NCBI GenBank assembly: GCA_948474755.1
Contig: CAOLHI010001141.1
Span: forward strand, 366,228-430,227
Length of the DNA: 64,000 nt
Direction: 5' to 3'
From: Ctenosaura bakeri
Lineage: Eukaryota > Chordata > Lepidosauria > Squamata > Iguanidae
Below the pieces are notes generated by a model that was not told where the DNA came from, searched no databases, and saw only the letters and a list, made by a program, of their open reading frames with translations. The translations under genes and the position numbers were made by a program. Positions 23,563 through 35,030 of this stretch are shown piece after piece. Numbering within the stretch: the stretch's first letter is position 1; each line of letters starts with the position of its first letter.

Positions 23563-23746
23563 CAGAGCCCTGGGGTGGGAGCTGAAAGCATTAGCCTCTA
23601 AAACTGGAAGGGACTGCTCAGAACTTTCTGATGTAATGTATGAATCAGCTCTGTTAACATCAGAGTCATTTCTCTGAAAGCCCCCATTGTAGAGGATACC
23701 ATCTGTTGTAATCCCAAAATGCTACAGAGCATCCTTTCAGACTTCT

Positions 23747-24752
23747 TTTTTTTTTAATTTTTTTAAATTTTTATTAATTATATAACTAAATCACAAATAC
23801 AAAACAAGAAAAAAAAGTTAAACACCATGTGATATACATAATAGTGAATTAAAAAAAAATAATTTTTTTTCTTTTTCTTTTTTCTCTTCTCCTAAGCAAT
23901 ACTAACTTTCATTGTTATTTTGCACCTTTATCCTTAAATTTATAAATCTGTTCAACTATTATAATTTCACATTTAATTCAATATTTTTCACATCCCCTTT
24001 AATCTATTTCTATTGTTAATTCTTTTAACTTTTTTTTTAAAAAAACATTGACATCACTTATCCTTTTAAATCTATAAATCACAAGTTTAACACACACACC
24101 TACTAAGAGTTACAAAATATACAACATAAAAGAAAAACAAAACTAAAACTAAAAAATACCCACCCCCCAGAGCCAACTTTTTATTTAATCCACTTTCCAA
24201 AATTGCCATTCTTCTTTTGACAGGGTAGTATTACTATCTCTTTTCAGAACTTTATCCAAAAATATTTTCCAAATTTCTTCAAAATCATTCCCTTTAACCA
24301 AACCTTTCATAAATCTAATTCTACATGTTAGTTTATCATTAATTGCGATTTTCCACACTTCGTTATACCATTCCTCTATTTGAAATTTTTCATTTGCTTT
24401 CCATTTTTTTGCTATTATTAATCTCGCTGCAGTTAACAAATTTGTTATTAATTCTTTCTTTACTTGAGTACACTCAACCTTATCATATATAGATAACAAT
24501 GCAATATTTGGACATACTGGTATATCTGCTCCTATAATCTCTTTTATCTCTTTAAAAACCTTTTGCCAAAACTCCATTATCTTATTGCAATTCCACCACA
24601 TATGCATATATGTACCAATTTCTTGACATCCTCTCCAACATAATCTTGAATATTTCTCATCTATTTGATTTAATTTCACTGGAGTCAAGTACCATTTCCA
24701 CACTAATTTATAATAATTCTCTTTTATTCTTATTGATAATTTTTTTTTTTTT
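23747..24752 (-). mobile_element. 5'-truncated L1 retrotransposon with 14-bp TSD
   Basis: Perfect direct repeats CCTTTCAGACTTCT lie at 23733-23746 and 24753-24766. On the minus strand the insert runs from a 5' junction at 24752 through the end of ORF2 to a roughly 0.44-kb A/T-rich 3' UTR and a poly(A) tract (T-run at 23747). About 1 kb of a full L1 remains. The intact duplication and open frame suggest a recent insertion. Confidence 0.93.
24185..24703 (-). pseudogene. L1 ORF2 C-terminal fragment (172 aa from its first Met)
   Basis: The frame stays open upstream of this Met to the insertion junction, so the Met is internal to ORF2. It carries the zinc-knuckle-like CWRGC followed by GTYMHMWWNC (C-x3-C...H...C), which matches the L1 ORF2 C-terminal Cys-rich motif, then AARLIIAKKWK and a natural-looking end at EEWQFWKVD. 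The endonuclease and reverse transcriptase domains are missing, so it cannot move by itself. No stops or frameshifts in this part. Confidence 0.9.
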
Positions 24753-24769
24753 CCTTTCAGACTTCTGGC

Positions 24770-25198
24770 AGCTTTGCTCAGAAGGCACTCCCAAGACTAG
24801 TTAAGGCAACAAATGCCATCCCTCACCTGTCAGAACACACAGTACCTAAAGCCAGTCAAGTTATCTTGGCACTTGAAACAAAAGACCTCTCCCCCAACAA
24901 AAAAAAAAATGTGCATCCCATTCCTTCTCATTAAAAAAGTACAGTAATAACACAGCAAACATCTAACAATTTGCTGCACTCTCCTAATTCTTAAACCTGC
25001 TATCTGAGACAGCAGAAGCAGGGACATGAGTCCCTGTTTTGGGCTATAAGGGTATTGTTGAGCCCTGTTCAATTACTGTCTGCCTATCTATTGGTAATTC
25101 TGCTGGGTCCTAAGCAGCCTCAGTCTGTCACTGCCACCTAGAAGAGTCTTCCTGTTACTGAACGATACATGGACAATCACTCAGGATTTGTACAGTGA
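24770..25198. other. intronic stretch, nothing recognised
   Basis: Unique sequence between the L1 and a MITE; an A-run at 24900-24909. Confidence 0.5.
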
Positions 25199-25201
25199 AC
25201 A

Positions 25202-25405
25202 GGGTCATATTCACACTACACAATTACTGCACTATGATTCCACTTTAATTGCCATGGCAAATTCCCATGCAATCCTGGGGTTTGTAGTTTGGTAAAGTGC
25301 TCTAGCTGATCATTCTGAGTACCTAAATGGTATATCCACAGATTCCACAGGATGGAATCATGGCAGTTAAAATAGCACTATAATTCTGTAATATGAATGA
25401 GCCCC
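25202..25405. mobile_element. palindromic MITE, TSD ACA
   Basis: Left GGGTCATATTCACACTAC and right GTAATATGAATGAGCCCC are inverted. The inner arms pair ATGATTCCACTTTAATTGCC with GGAATCATGGCAGTTAAAAT. ACA flanks at 25199-25201 and 25406-25408. The ends and 3-bp duplication tie it to the GGCCC-end superfamily. Confidence 0.75.
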
Positions 25406-25409
25406 ACAT

Positions 25410-27330
25410 TTGTCCCAAGCAGGAAATCTGTAGGAAGGACTTCCCACCTAGCTGCTTTTATAGTGATATGTAATTCCTAACAAGACTGGTTATCAAAAAA
25501 AACTCCCAAATCTTTTTTTTAAATGATATAAGTATATTTACCTTGCAGTATGCATTTTAATTTCATCATTAGTCAGAAAACACCTTGCTCTGCACACTTG
25601 GATCTCTGATGACCACTACAAGAAGTTTTTACTGTAATAACATTGTAGATTCCTTCACCCCAGTGGATTTGTTCACCATGTAAATATCCATTCTGTTCAT
25701 CTCTGAAGTGATGTCTTCTTCAAAACAAATAAACAGAACAGAAACCTACTGCCTGTGCATTTCACCTACACTCCATTTAGAGAGATTTTTCTTTCTACCT
25801 TCTTCTGGTATATCTTGATTGGACCAGATGGAAAATTACCTCAACTCTGAGATTTCTACACTATAAAGCATGTGAGCCTTCTTCTCACATGCAAAATGCA
25901 GACTGAAGAAATTTGTTCTTGACAGTATTCACACAGGCTGTTGTCAAGCAACTACAGTCAATTAGAAACACTGGAAAACACAAAATGGCTTTATGTCCTC
26001 TGCGGAAGAATTCAGGATACAAGCAAAACACTTGTGCAACAGCCAGAGATGCCTTCTGGAAATTCTCATTGATCCAACTGTTTCCTTCACTCTCCAACTG
26101 TTTTCATTTGAGCTGGTCATTGTGAGAACTTCTATTTAACTTTTAGAATTAGGGGAGATACATTTTAACTTATTTCATTCCTGCAGAAAAGAATGAAAAC
26201 TACTAAACATTTTCTTGCCAATATAAAATGAGGGTGTTTACCATTTTTTGGCAGGGGAGGAGTATCTGCATCTCAGGAATTTCGTGAACATTTCATATAG
26301 TATTTCTTGTCTAAAAGCATTGCCCTGTGTGAAAAATATACGCAGTAACGCACTATGTGAAATTTTTCACAGAAAAAACTCTCAAAGAGCAAACCATCTC
26401 AGGATGGTTGCCAATAAAATTCTATGCTGTCAGAAAAATACATTTTTTTATTACAAAATTATGAAGTATCAGAATAGGGATTTAAGACAGAATTTTAGTC
26501 AACAAAATATATGGAAATTGGGACATTGGCTGCTATTTTGTTCCTTTATTTGGTCAGGTGAAGTTAAGTATCAGAGTAGTTCCTGAGGAAACTTCAGCAT
26601 TTCCTCATGCCAGATGAACAGTAGTATGCAAGGAACTACTGACTAACCTGACGTTCCCATCTTGCTAGGCATGGGCAGCTTATGGAATGAACAAATATAC
26701 TGATGCATGGGTACATATTAAAAATGTAACAAATGAGAATTGGAATAAATGTACCTGCCTACTCTGGAGTTATCACACTGATATATATAGTCAAGTTCAG
26801 TTTTCTCACCCTATCTTGAGGGTTGCAGGCTGTGCTGTCTACTGGTTAACACTGCAGTGTGTGTGTGTGTGTGTATTTTAAAATCACCGTATCACATCAT
26901 ACACAAAAAGTTCTGCTGAACAGGGATAAATAGTCATAATTATTCAATTCTAGGTTTAAAAGCTTTGGAAGAATAATAGACAAGTGAGAATTTTGTGTAA
27001 TTTTCTCCTGGCATTTTAATATCCTGAAGAGCAGAAAAGGAATTATTCTCCGGATACATTTACATACACACACATGTTGTCTATGCAGAAAATAAGTTTT
27101 TGTTCAAAACTGTATGTTTATCTACAGACTCATTCATCCACAAGACTTTTGGGTGTTTGAATATAGCACTGTATTACAGGAGAATACTCAGTTTTTCCAA
27201 CAGTGGGGGTAAAATAAAACTACAACAATTATTAATTCTCACATGTGATGAAGAAATAGTGAAGGATTTACATTCCTGTTCCCAAGAGTCCATGAACAGA
27301 TATATAACTCACAAGTTTCTTTCTTGGTTT
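25410..27330. other. intronic stretch, no gene
   Basis: Mostly unique. Short frames around 25885-26125 and 26248-26586 have no recognisable motif. A (GT)n run at 26857-26873. Confidence 0.45.
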
Positions 27331-27334
27331 CTGA

Positions 27335-27796
27335 GGCCCTTTCTACACCAGCCTATTAAAACGGTGCAGAGCGACCTCCAACAGAGGTCTTCTGCACCGT
27401 GGAGTAGACTGGGACAGACTACTTTTCGTAGTTCCGCACCTCAGTCCACTCCGGAGCGACCGGAACTGATTGCGCAGCGTGCTTGTTAAAAACCTCTTTT
27501 AAGAGGTTTTTAAAAAGCACGGAGCGTGCGACCTTGTGTCACTCTGTCGCCGCGCTCCGGTCAGATTTGCAGGTGCGCACTAGAGCGTACCTGCAGATCT
27601 GTCAGGGGCGGGCTTTAGGCTGGCATCTCCGGTTAGTGGAGAGCCTCCACCAACCAGAAGCCGCCATTTTGGACGCCGGAGCAGTGCAGAGTGACGAGCT
27701 CGCACTGCTCCTCATCCCGACGGACTCAATCAGATGGAGAAGAGGTCTGGTGAGTCCTGTTTTTGCGCGGTTCCTTTCCCACGTGCGGAAAGGGCC
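27335..27796. mobile_element. GGCCCTTTC-end MITE, subtype E, promoter-like
   Basis: Left end GGCCCTTTCTACAC and right end GTGCGGAAAGGGCC; flanks TGA and TTA (one mismatch). CpG-rich. Contains the palindrome AACCTCTTTTAAGAGGTT, the GGGCGGGCTTTAGGCTGGCA block shared with 14004-14452, GCCGCCATTTTGG at 27660-27672 and a donor-like CTGGTGAGT at about 27748. Less decayed than its partner copy. Confidence 0.88.
27660..27672 (+). promoter_or_regulatory. YY1-type motif inside subtype E MITE
   Basis: GCCGCCATTTTGG, in the same context (GAAGCCGCCATTTTGGACGC) as the other copy. Confidence 0.5.
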
Positions 27797-27799
27797 TTA

Positions 27800-28513
27800 G
27801 ACTGCAAATCATGTATACTTCTCTGACTCAGAGTTCTGCTGTTTTTTGACCATATTCTAATTACGTAATTTTGAATACAATATGAAGTGTATGCATGCAG
27901 ATAGGATAAACAAGGACTTCTGCTTTCTGTAAGCATTACAATGCAGTTGGGTAACAGTTCTTACATTTTCACAACAAAGGCCCATAACTGAAGATTTACA
28001 TTTTTCCTTCAGGAAACAGTTTTGTCCCCTCTAAAACCTATAAAACAAAAATCCTTTCCATCCAGTTTTCCCCTATGTCCCCTTAAGCCTTCTCTGGAAG
28101 AGGTCAGAATCATGCCAGAAAGGTTATTTTTTTTTAATATTTTTTCTTATTATTGCAAGGAATTTTTCTCCTTCCCTACTCAGTTCAGGTTTCTGTTCTG
28201 TTCATTTTATATATATATCTTCAGTTTATCACCTTTTATTCATGCAGCTGCATCTATGCAACTTACATTTTACATCAGATGGCATACATTGCATAGAAGC
28301 CTAGTTGCTTCAATATTTATGTATATCCTTGAACATTTAACAGATGAAAACCAGGACATGAGTGGTGAAGTCAAAAGAGAGTAAATCAAGATAGCAAACA
28401 TTATTAATGAGGAAGAACACACAAGCAGGGAGAGACTGGAGCAACTTGCTTTTGCCTGAACCTATGGGAAAGGGCATGAGTGTGCCCTGTCCTGTCCTCT
28501 CCTCCCTGTCATG
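27800..28513. other. intronic stretch, nothing recognised
   Basis: T-rich around 28120-28220; no family motif in the 120-residue frame at 28022-28384. Confidence 0.5.
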
Positions 28514-28516
28514 TTA

Positions 28517-28899
28517 GGCCCTTATCATACTATGCCACAATCCCATGTCATCTCATCATAATCTCAGCAATGTCACTGCTGGGATGGGATCCCCACCACA
28601 CCAGTCGGCTGCCGTCAGACGGCTAGCATTTGGGACACACTCCTTCCTTCTGCAGTACGGCTGGCCTCTTCCTGCACTGTTATCACAGAAAGAAGCACCT
28701 GATAGTCCTTCTACCCATCCCGCACACCTGCAGCTAATGCGATCATTGTACAAAGGGAGGCCATTACTGGATCATGACGATCACAACATCTGGGGATGCG
28801 ACAGCAGCGGGATTGCAACAATGTCATGTGATGGCACGCATTGTGGACTGACAGCAACACATCCCCATGCTGAGATGGTGCTGTCATGCAAGAAGAGCC
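28517..28899. mobile_element. GGCCCTTA-end MITE, subtype C, TSD TTA
   Basis: Left end GGCCCTTATCATACTATGCC and right end GCAAGAAGAGCC are flanked by TTA at 28514-28516 and 28900-28902. Inverted full-length homologue of 18727-19126. The 120-residue frame inside is not a gene. Confidence 0.85.
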
Positions 28900-28902
28900 T
28901 TA

Positions 28903-31044
28903 ATTGAGTACAAACTATTTTTGCATTTTGAACTCAGTTTGCAGGAATTGAAGTAAGCCAAGGACAAAGAGAGAAAGTGAGAGGAGGGGAAAGAAACTGG
29001 GACATTTTAAAAGCAGGTAAAAAAGTGGAGTGACAAAGAATTTGAGAGAGTTTGGGACATGTTAATGTATACTCAATAATTTTGACTTGCAGAACAAAAA
29101 TCTAGCCCTAAGATATACAGCTCTATCGCTAGAGGATAATTAATTGAATAATTTATATTAGTCATTCTATCAAATACTTGATATTTGGCAAACTTCCTTT
29201 CTATTAACTCAGGCAAGTTGTGAAGCACCAGTGTTAAAATATTACAGCCTAACTTTATTACAGCATAAGAAGTCAAGCCACAATGAACTTTGGTCTTCTA
29301 CACTCCCTTTCTTCTATTTTTTCCCCCCTTCATACTCTAGATAAAATGATCAAAAGTTTCTCTCCACACACGTCCTCGTGATATCCAAAATCTGGAAACC
29401 ATTGTTTAAGCTATGGTTCCAGAACAATTATAATTCATGTTGAACAACCCCCAAGTTGAAAACACAGTTTGATTTTATATTGTTTTTACTAACCATAGTT
29501 CCCTAAATTCACACGCCACATGGAAGTATAGTTGGATTATGGAGAGAATCAGAATCTTTTGATTTATTTCTTATATGCAAAAAGAATAGAAAGGCGGGCA
29601 TCAGTTACAGGATCACCATGGCTTGTTCTCATAGTGAGAACCCATGGTATCCAATCATATCTACAACAGACTACTGTGGTGTACATTAAGGGATCTTCTA
29701 GTGGGAACTGGAAATCAGATTTAGGGGCCACGTATGAAATTTAAATCCTACTCCAATATCAAGTTTGAGGAGTCACAAGAGTATGGATTTTATAGAAGGT
29801 TATTTCTTAACAGCACAGCTTGTTTGGATAGAAATAAATCTGAGAAAAGATATGCATTTGAAGCATGTAAATCCAATCTATCTGCTCATCAGATTTCATT
29901 GTCTTGCAGAATATCACTTAATGCAGAAAATCTATTACTTGTGGATGAGAAGTTCTCTATTTTTCAAGCCCCTACGTGACACATTAGTCCATGGAAGTAA
30001 TCAAAATACTATGTAGGCAAACTTGTTACATTCACATAGCGCTATGTAAGGCTTATAGCCAATATCACATATTATTTACATTGCCAACCTCAACTAAGAG
30101 GATCCATAAGAATATAAGTGCCCATTTAGAAATGTTAACCTTATAATCAGCAGTGTTTGAGAAGCCTGAGGTCTTCAACTACTTGAATAATATGTTTTTT
30201 AAAAGTATTTTTTTATATATCATACTGTAGTCCAAACATAAGATAAACATGGAAGTGAAATCACAGCCCTTCCAAACCCCACATGAATCTTTGGACTGCA
30301 ACCATCTGCCCCCAGATGTTTTTGACTTCATTTAAGACCAGACCAGACCAATGTAAAATGACTGTTGCAGTCATAACTCAAAACCTTGGGCAGGGGGGAA
30401 CCACTGTGTTCAATTAGTGATGCATGAATACTTCTCTATCCTCTGCTCTTTTCATCTCAACAGCGTGTTTATCTAAAATCCAGATGTGGCCCACATTTTA
30501 TTCTGAGTCTGTAAAACCCTGATTCAGTCCATTTGATATTACTGTACAGGAAGTCATTATTCCACGTGTGGTTCTGTGAACTGGAGAGAAAGGATGGGAA
30601 TATATACGATTTCTACCCACCCACCCCCGCCAAACAAAGCAATGCTACTCTGTGTTCTCCTTGTTCAATGTGTATAGAAAGCTATATTGCAAATGTAGTA
30701 ACTATAAATACTATGAAAAGAATGCACAAAATCTTGAATATATCAACCTGCTCCATGGATTTCCATTAACTGCATCACCTTACCTCGGTGGGAACTCGTA
30801 TAGTCTATTAAAAAGTTTTAATTTGTGATACTTTGATAGGATCATGGCTGCCTTAGTGCTGGTACAGCATTTGAAAAAGTGTCTGCGAACTGCATTGTCT
30901 GAATCCAGTTCCACAAAACATAGCAAATAAAACTAGAGACACTGATGTCAGTGGAATCTGAGTTCAGGGTTGACTTTCATAAAAGCACCAGTGAAGCCTG
31001 CATTTGAAAAATGCATAGATGCACAGCAATAGTAGCATGAGAAA
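28903..31044. other. intronic stretch, no gene
   Basis: Around 29395-29520 the words CTATGGTTCC and AACCATAGTTCCC hint at an old palindromic repeat. Otherwise unique AT-rich sequence. Confidence 0.45.
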
Positions 31045-31210
31045 TGAACTGTGACTTGGATGGGAGACTGTCAGGTGCTGTAGGGCGTATTTCAGAGAAA
31101 AGAACTGGCAAAACCACCTCTGAGTATACCTTGCTTCAGAAAACCCCATGAAACTCAGGAGGTCATCCTAAGTCAACAGGCAATCTGAAGGCACATACAC
31201 ACACATACAA
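31045..31210 (+). mobile_element. 5S rRNA-derived SINE, 5'-truncated, Bov-B-like tail
   Basis: GTGACTTGGATGGGAGACTG then TCAGGTGCTGTAGG match the 3' half of 5S rRNA. The body carries ACCACCTCTGAGTATACCTT and a tail CAGGCAATCTGAAGGCACAT ending in CACACACA. Confidence 0.85.
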
Positions 31211-32160
31211 GACTGGAAAGCATACAAGACTGAGAATACAAGACTGAAGTGATACCAATTACAAGGATCTTTTGGATCAGTTCTCACCCAACCAATGATG
31301 CATGTACATGAAAAATTTCCCTTCGTCATGGCTTTGGAAACTGTGCATAAGATAATTCATGACTGCAAAACTGAACTTTGAAATCTCTCTAAAGCTGAGA
31401 GATCTATTAGTTTTCAGATAAAGCAGAATACAGTCTTGTCTTGTAAAAACTTGATAAAAGCCTTGGTTTGTTTAAAAGAAACTATCCAAATTCCACTCAC
31501 TGAAGCAAAATACATATATTCCCTTAAATACTAGAAGGAATGTGATAAAGAGAAAGCCATGAGTCCTTTTAATGGTTATTGGCTGCTGTTCATTACAGGC
31601 TGGTGGTGGTTTCCCCCCCACTCTTTTTAAAGTCATTATAAACAGGCTTGTTTCAAAACGGAGATTTAACCAGGCAGCATCAAAGTAACAGCATTACAGT
31701 ACCATTTGCTTCTTTCTATTGAACAAAGCTGTTCTTTGAATAATAAAATATTGTAAAAACCCTTCCTTTCTTAATTTAACACTGGAAAGTAATAAAGAGC
31801 TAAACCCGTAGCTGGTCAGTTGTATTGTTAAGATGTTCAAATTTTTAGGTCAGCACATTTTTATCATATAAACTGATCAGTAATCACATAGCTGTAAAAA
31901 GAAAGACACAAAGAACAAGAGCAACCACAACTCAATATTGGTCAAGGCAGAGCTTTGAAAAAATACCTTTTAAAAAAATTACCTTTTGAATTCCCCCACC
32001 ATTCCTGAGAAATTCCAAGAGTTATAGTTGCAAAAGTAACTTTTCCAAGCTTTTCCCTAACCAATATTTGGCTTAGAAAGTTAAGTTTTTTTAAAGAATT
32101 ACATTCTCAGTCTCTCGATTCAAAAGTAACTTTTCCAAGCCTTTTACTAACCAATATTGC
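31211..32160. other. intronic stretch, possible conserved block 31430-31830
   Basis: No repeats recognised in 31430-31830. Near 32030-32160 the segment AAAAGTAACTTTTCCAAGC occurs twice in direct orientation about 82 bp apart, a small local duplication. Confidence 0.4.
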
Positions 32161-32179
32161 TCTTTAAAAAACTATTTTT

Positions 32180-32690
32180 AAACTTGTCATCATCGCCATC
32201 TTCATCATTATCACCTTCATCATCCATTTATACCTGCTTTTTTCCCAGCTTGGGACTCAAAACATCTTACAATTTAAAAAAAAGAGAGTTAAAACTCATT
32301 GAATATAAAGTTAAAATACAATTAAACAATCAAAAGAATTAAAACAATAATTAAAATACTTAATTAAAAACTCAAATATTCATCAGGAACACAATATCCA
32401 GCACCTATTAGACAGGCCACATATAATCATACATCAAAACCCTGTCTGAATAAAAACATCTTTACCTGATTGCGGAAGGATAGCACGGAAAGCGCCAATC
32501 TGATTCTCTGGGAGTGGACTTTCAGAGCCTGGGGACAGCCAATTAAAAAAAACCCTCCTCTGTTCCCACCATGTACACCTGTGAGGGCGGTAGGATGGAG
32601 ACAAGGGTCTATCCAGCGGATCTCAAAGCCCAGGCTGGTTCGTTGGGGAGAATATAGTCTTTCAAATTAAATTTTCATTCCCCCAGCTAG
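32180..32690 (-). mobile_element. L2-like LINE/SINE fragment with (ATG)n tail, reverse orientation
   Basis: On the minus strand a body (matching the widespread squamate GGAGTTCCAGAGCCTGGGGG-type segment) leads to a 3' end TTTTGAGTCCCAAGCTGGGA and a GATGATGAAG microsatellite tail at 32183-32225. The segment is diverged and partly deleted in the middle. Confidence 0.6.
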
Positions 32691-33169
32691 TGTGGTCTCC
32701 AACAGTAGTTTTTTCCAAGACCTAAGTTAGGGTTTTGGGTTACTTTCAGGGGAAGTTCTTACTCCTACCAGTCAAAGGCATTGTGTATCTATTCCATCTT
32801 ATGCTCTTTTATTTGTTTTTGTTTGATAAAAAACAGGTAGGAACATGCCATGGAGGAAGTATGAGAGGGTTACAAGAAGAAGACAGTCTTTCTGTGGTTT
32901 CCTTTTAAAATTCTGAGAATGATGCAGGGTGACTGCATAACAGAAATCTTGTCTGGAAGCAGTTTGTCATAGCTTTCTTTACCACTGTATAATGTTACTA
33001 ATAGTACCAACACTGTGCCTTCATTGAAAACAGTGAAAATTTCTTATCTGCACTGATATTTTGATTTCCATCCTATTTTAAAACAATAAAAATAATCAGT
33101 GAGCTCTATTTAAAATGGTGTTATAAATAAACAGTGTTGTTTTTGTTACTACTATACCCTTGTCCACAA

Positions 33170-33395
33170 TGCAGATTGTTGTGGTGACGGTGGTGGTAAC
33201 CCTAAAACAAATATATAATGGGTTTTTTTTTCTTTTTGCAAGATTACTTCAAAGGAAGTTTGCCATTGCCTTCCTCCAAGGCAGAGGGAGAGTGATTTGC
33301 CCTGGCTTACCCAGTGGATTTCCATTGCCAAGTGGGGATTTCAACCCTGGTCTCTCACAGTCCTAGTTCAGCACTCAGACTGCTACACCATATTA
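33170..33395 (-). mobile_element. Sauria SINE, reverse orientation
   Basis: Contains GGAAGTTTGCCATTGCCTTC, CTTACCCAGTGGATTTCC and box B in GGGGATTTCAACCCTGG, ending in the head region GCACTCAGACTGCTACACCA. The tail at the left is scrambled by a T-run. Confidence 0.85.
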
Positions 33396-33408
33396 TCACT
33401 ATTACCTT

Positions 33409-33832
33409 GGCCCTTTTCGCACTTTACCTTTGTCGTGGCAGTGGGGAGTGCCGCTCGCACAAGCCACTCACGACAGCCCTTCTGCCTCCCACATCAGCTT
33501 CCTGGTAGCGCAACTGTCGCACTAGCACCCCACCCCTTCCTTCCGCAGCGCAGTCTGGAAGCTGTAGACTGCGCTGGGGGAAGGAAGCGCAACCGCCCTG
33601 GCTCACTGAAGCACCGCATGCAGGTAAACGCGCGAGGGCACCGCGAGCATTCCGCGAGCATTGCGCACGCGTGCAGTATTTTCGGCTTACAGCTGAAAAT
33701 AAAAAATGCGCGCGTGCCCCACTTTAGCCTCGTGAGCATCGCGCGAGTGGGAATGCGTTGTACAGAGTGATGCTCCCATTCACGCGACGCTCAAGGGGTG
33801 CTCGTGCAAAAAAAATGCATGCGAAAAGGGCC
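33409..33832. mobile_element. GGCCCTTTTCGCAC-end MITE, subtype B, TSD CTT
   Basis: Perfect inverted ends GGCCCTTTTCGCA / TGCGAAAAGGGCC apart from one base, flanked by CTT at 33406-33408 and 33833-33835. CpG-rich, homologous in inverted orientation to 8786-9205. The 157-residue frame spanning it is spurious. Confidence 0.9.
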
Positions 33833-33839
33833 CTTGTCT

Positions 33840-34890
33840 ATAATACAGGTATCATTCTAAAATGGTATTCTAAAATTTAGACATTCTACCTGTCAAAATT
33901 GCAGATAGAGAATACAGGGTTTTCACATTCAAAAACTATTCTGTACTACCAGGGAAGAAGCCCAAACATTTAAGTTCTAAAGGGCAAGGTGGTTACCACA
34001 AAAAAAAAAAAAAAAAAATCTGCTCTCTTTTTGCTCATAATCATCCTTTCAGTTTATTTCCTATAAATTCATTATAGACCACTATGTTCATCAACAAAAA
34101 CAACTGTAAAAAAAGCCTGACACAAGCTACAACATGTAAGGAATTCAGTTGAAATGGAAGGCAGAATAAGTTCAGTAAGTGAAAGGTTGAACACGTAACC
34201 AGAAACTAACATTTTTTCATGGGAAAACATACTGCTGGACCAAAATTCTGACACAGATAACTTTTATACTGCAAGATGACCTTTGTTATATGAAAAGTAG
34301 GACATTGAGACTGGATTCATTTCTGCCAGCGCATTGTCCTTTCATTTTGCTTGTCTGCTCAAACTTGTATGTGAAAGAATGGCATTATAAAGTGGAGAAA
34401 TATGCTTCAAAATGAGCTATGACAGTAAAATTTCACAACCTTGAGCTAAGGTAGATATTGCTTGCTGTACAATGCTATTTTCAAAGCCACTAACTACTCC
34501 ACACCGCATACACTGATTTCTATAATTGTGAGCTCTACCTTTCCCACAGAATTAGGTTATTGCATACTTGAGCTCCATTCCCACAGCTCAACTTCTTTCC
34601 TACACCTTCAAACTATGCCCATTTCCATGCAAAAAAAAATAAAAAAAAATCTTAAGATCATGTTCAAAGTCATGCTGAAAACGACTTGCATGCTATTTCT
34701 GAAAAAGAAGCCATTTCCAAAATATTATTTTAAAAAATATACTACTCTTTGATTTAAAAGTATTTAAAATAAATTTTAAAAACCAAGCCAAAATGAAAGA
34801 TGGGCCAGAAAAAAAATTGAATAAAAACCAAATTAGATCAAATAAAATAAGTGTGCAGATGCAGCAAGGATATGTATTACGTAATTAAAA
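33840..34890. other. intronic stretch, nothing recognised
   Basis: A-run at 33999-34018, AT-rich 34620-34890; no coding signal. Confidence 0.5.
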
Positions 34891-34894
34891 TCTC

Positions 34895-35030
34895 TACAGA
34901 ATAAAAATGTCTTTACCTGATGCCTTAAGAACACCTCATGCAACTGTCTAGGTAAAAGTCTCCCAGCTGGGGTAGGAAAAGGTTCTTTTTCCAGGCACCA
35001 GCTACCTGACCTTTGACAGTGGGAGCAGCC
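34895..35030 (-). mobile_element. L2-like fragment, reverse orientation
   Basis: AGAATAAAAATGTCTTTACC followed by TGATGCCTTAAG and a degraded body parallels 32440-32560, so it is a second, older copy of the same element. Confidence 0.45.

Noticed and set aside
33297..33770. 157-residue frame
   Set aside because: Spans the junction of a reverse Sauria SINE and a MITE; no protein family.
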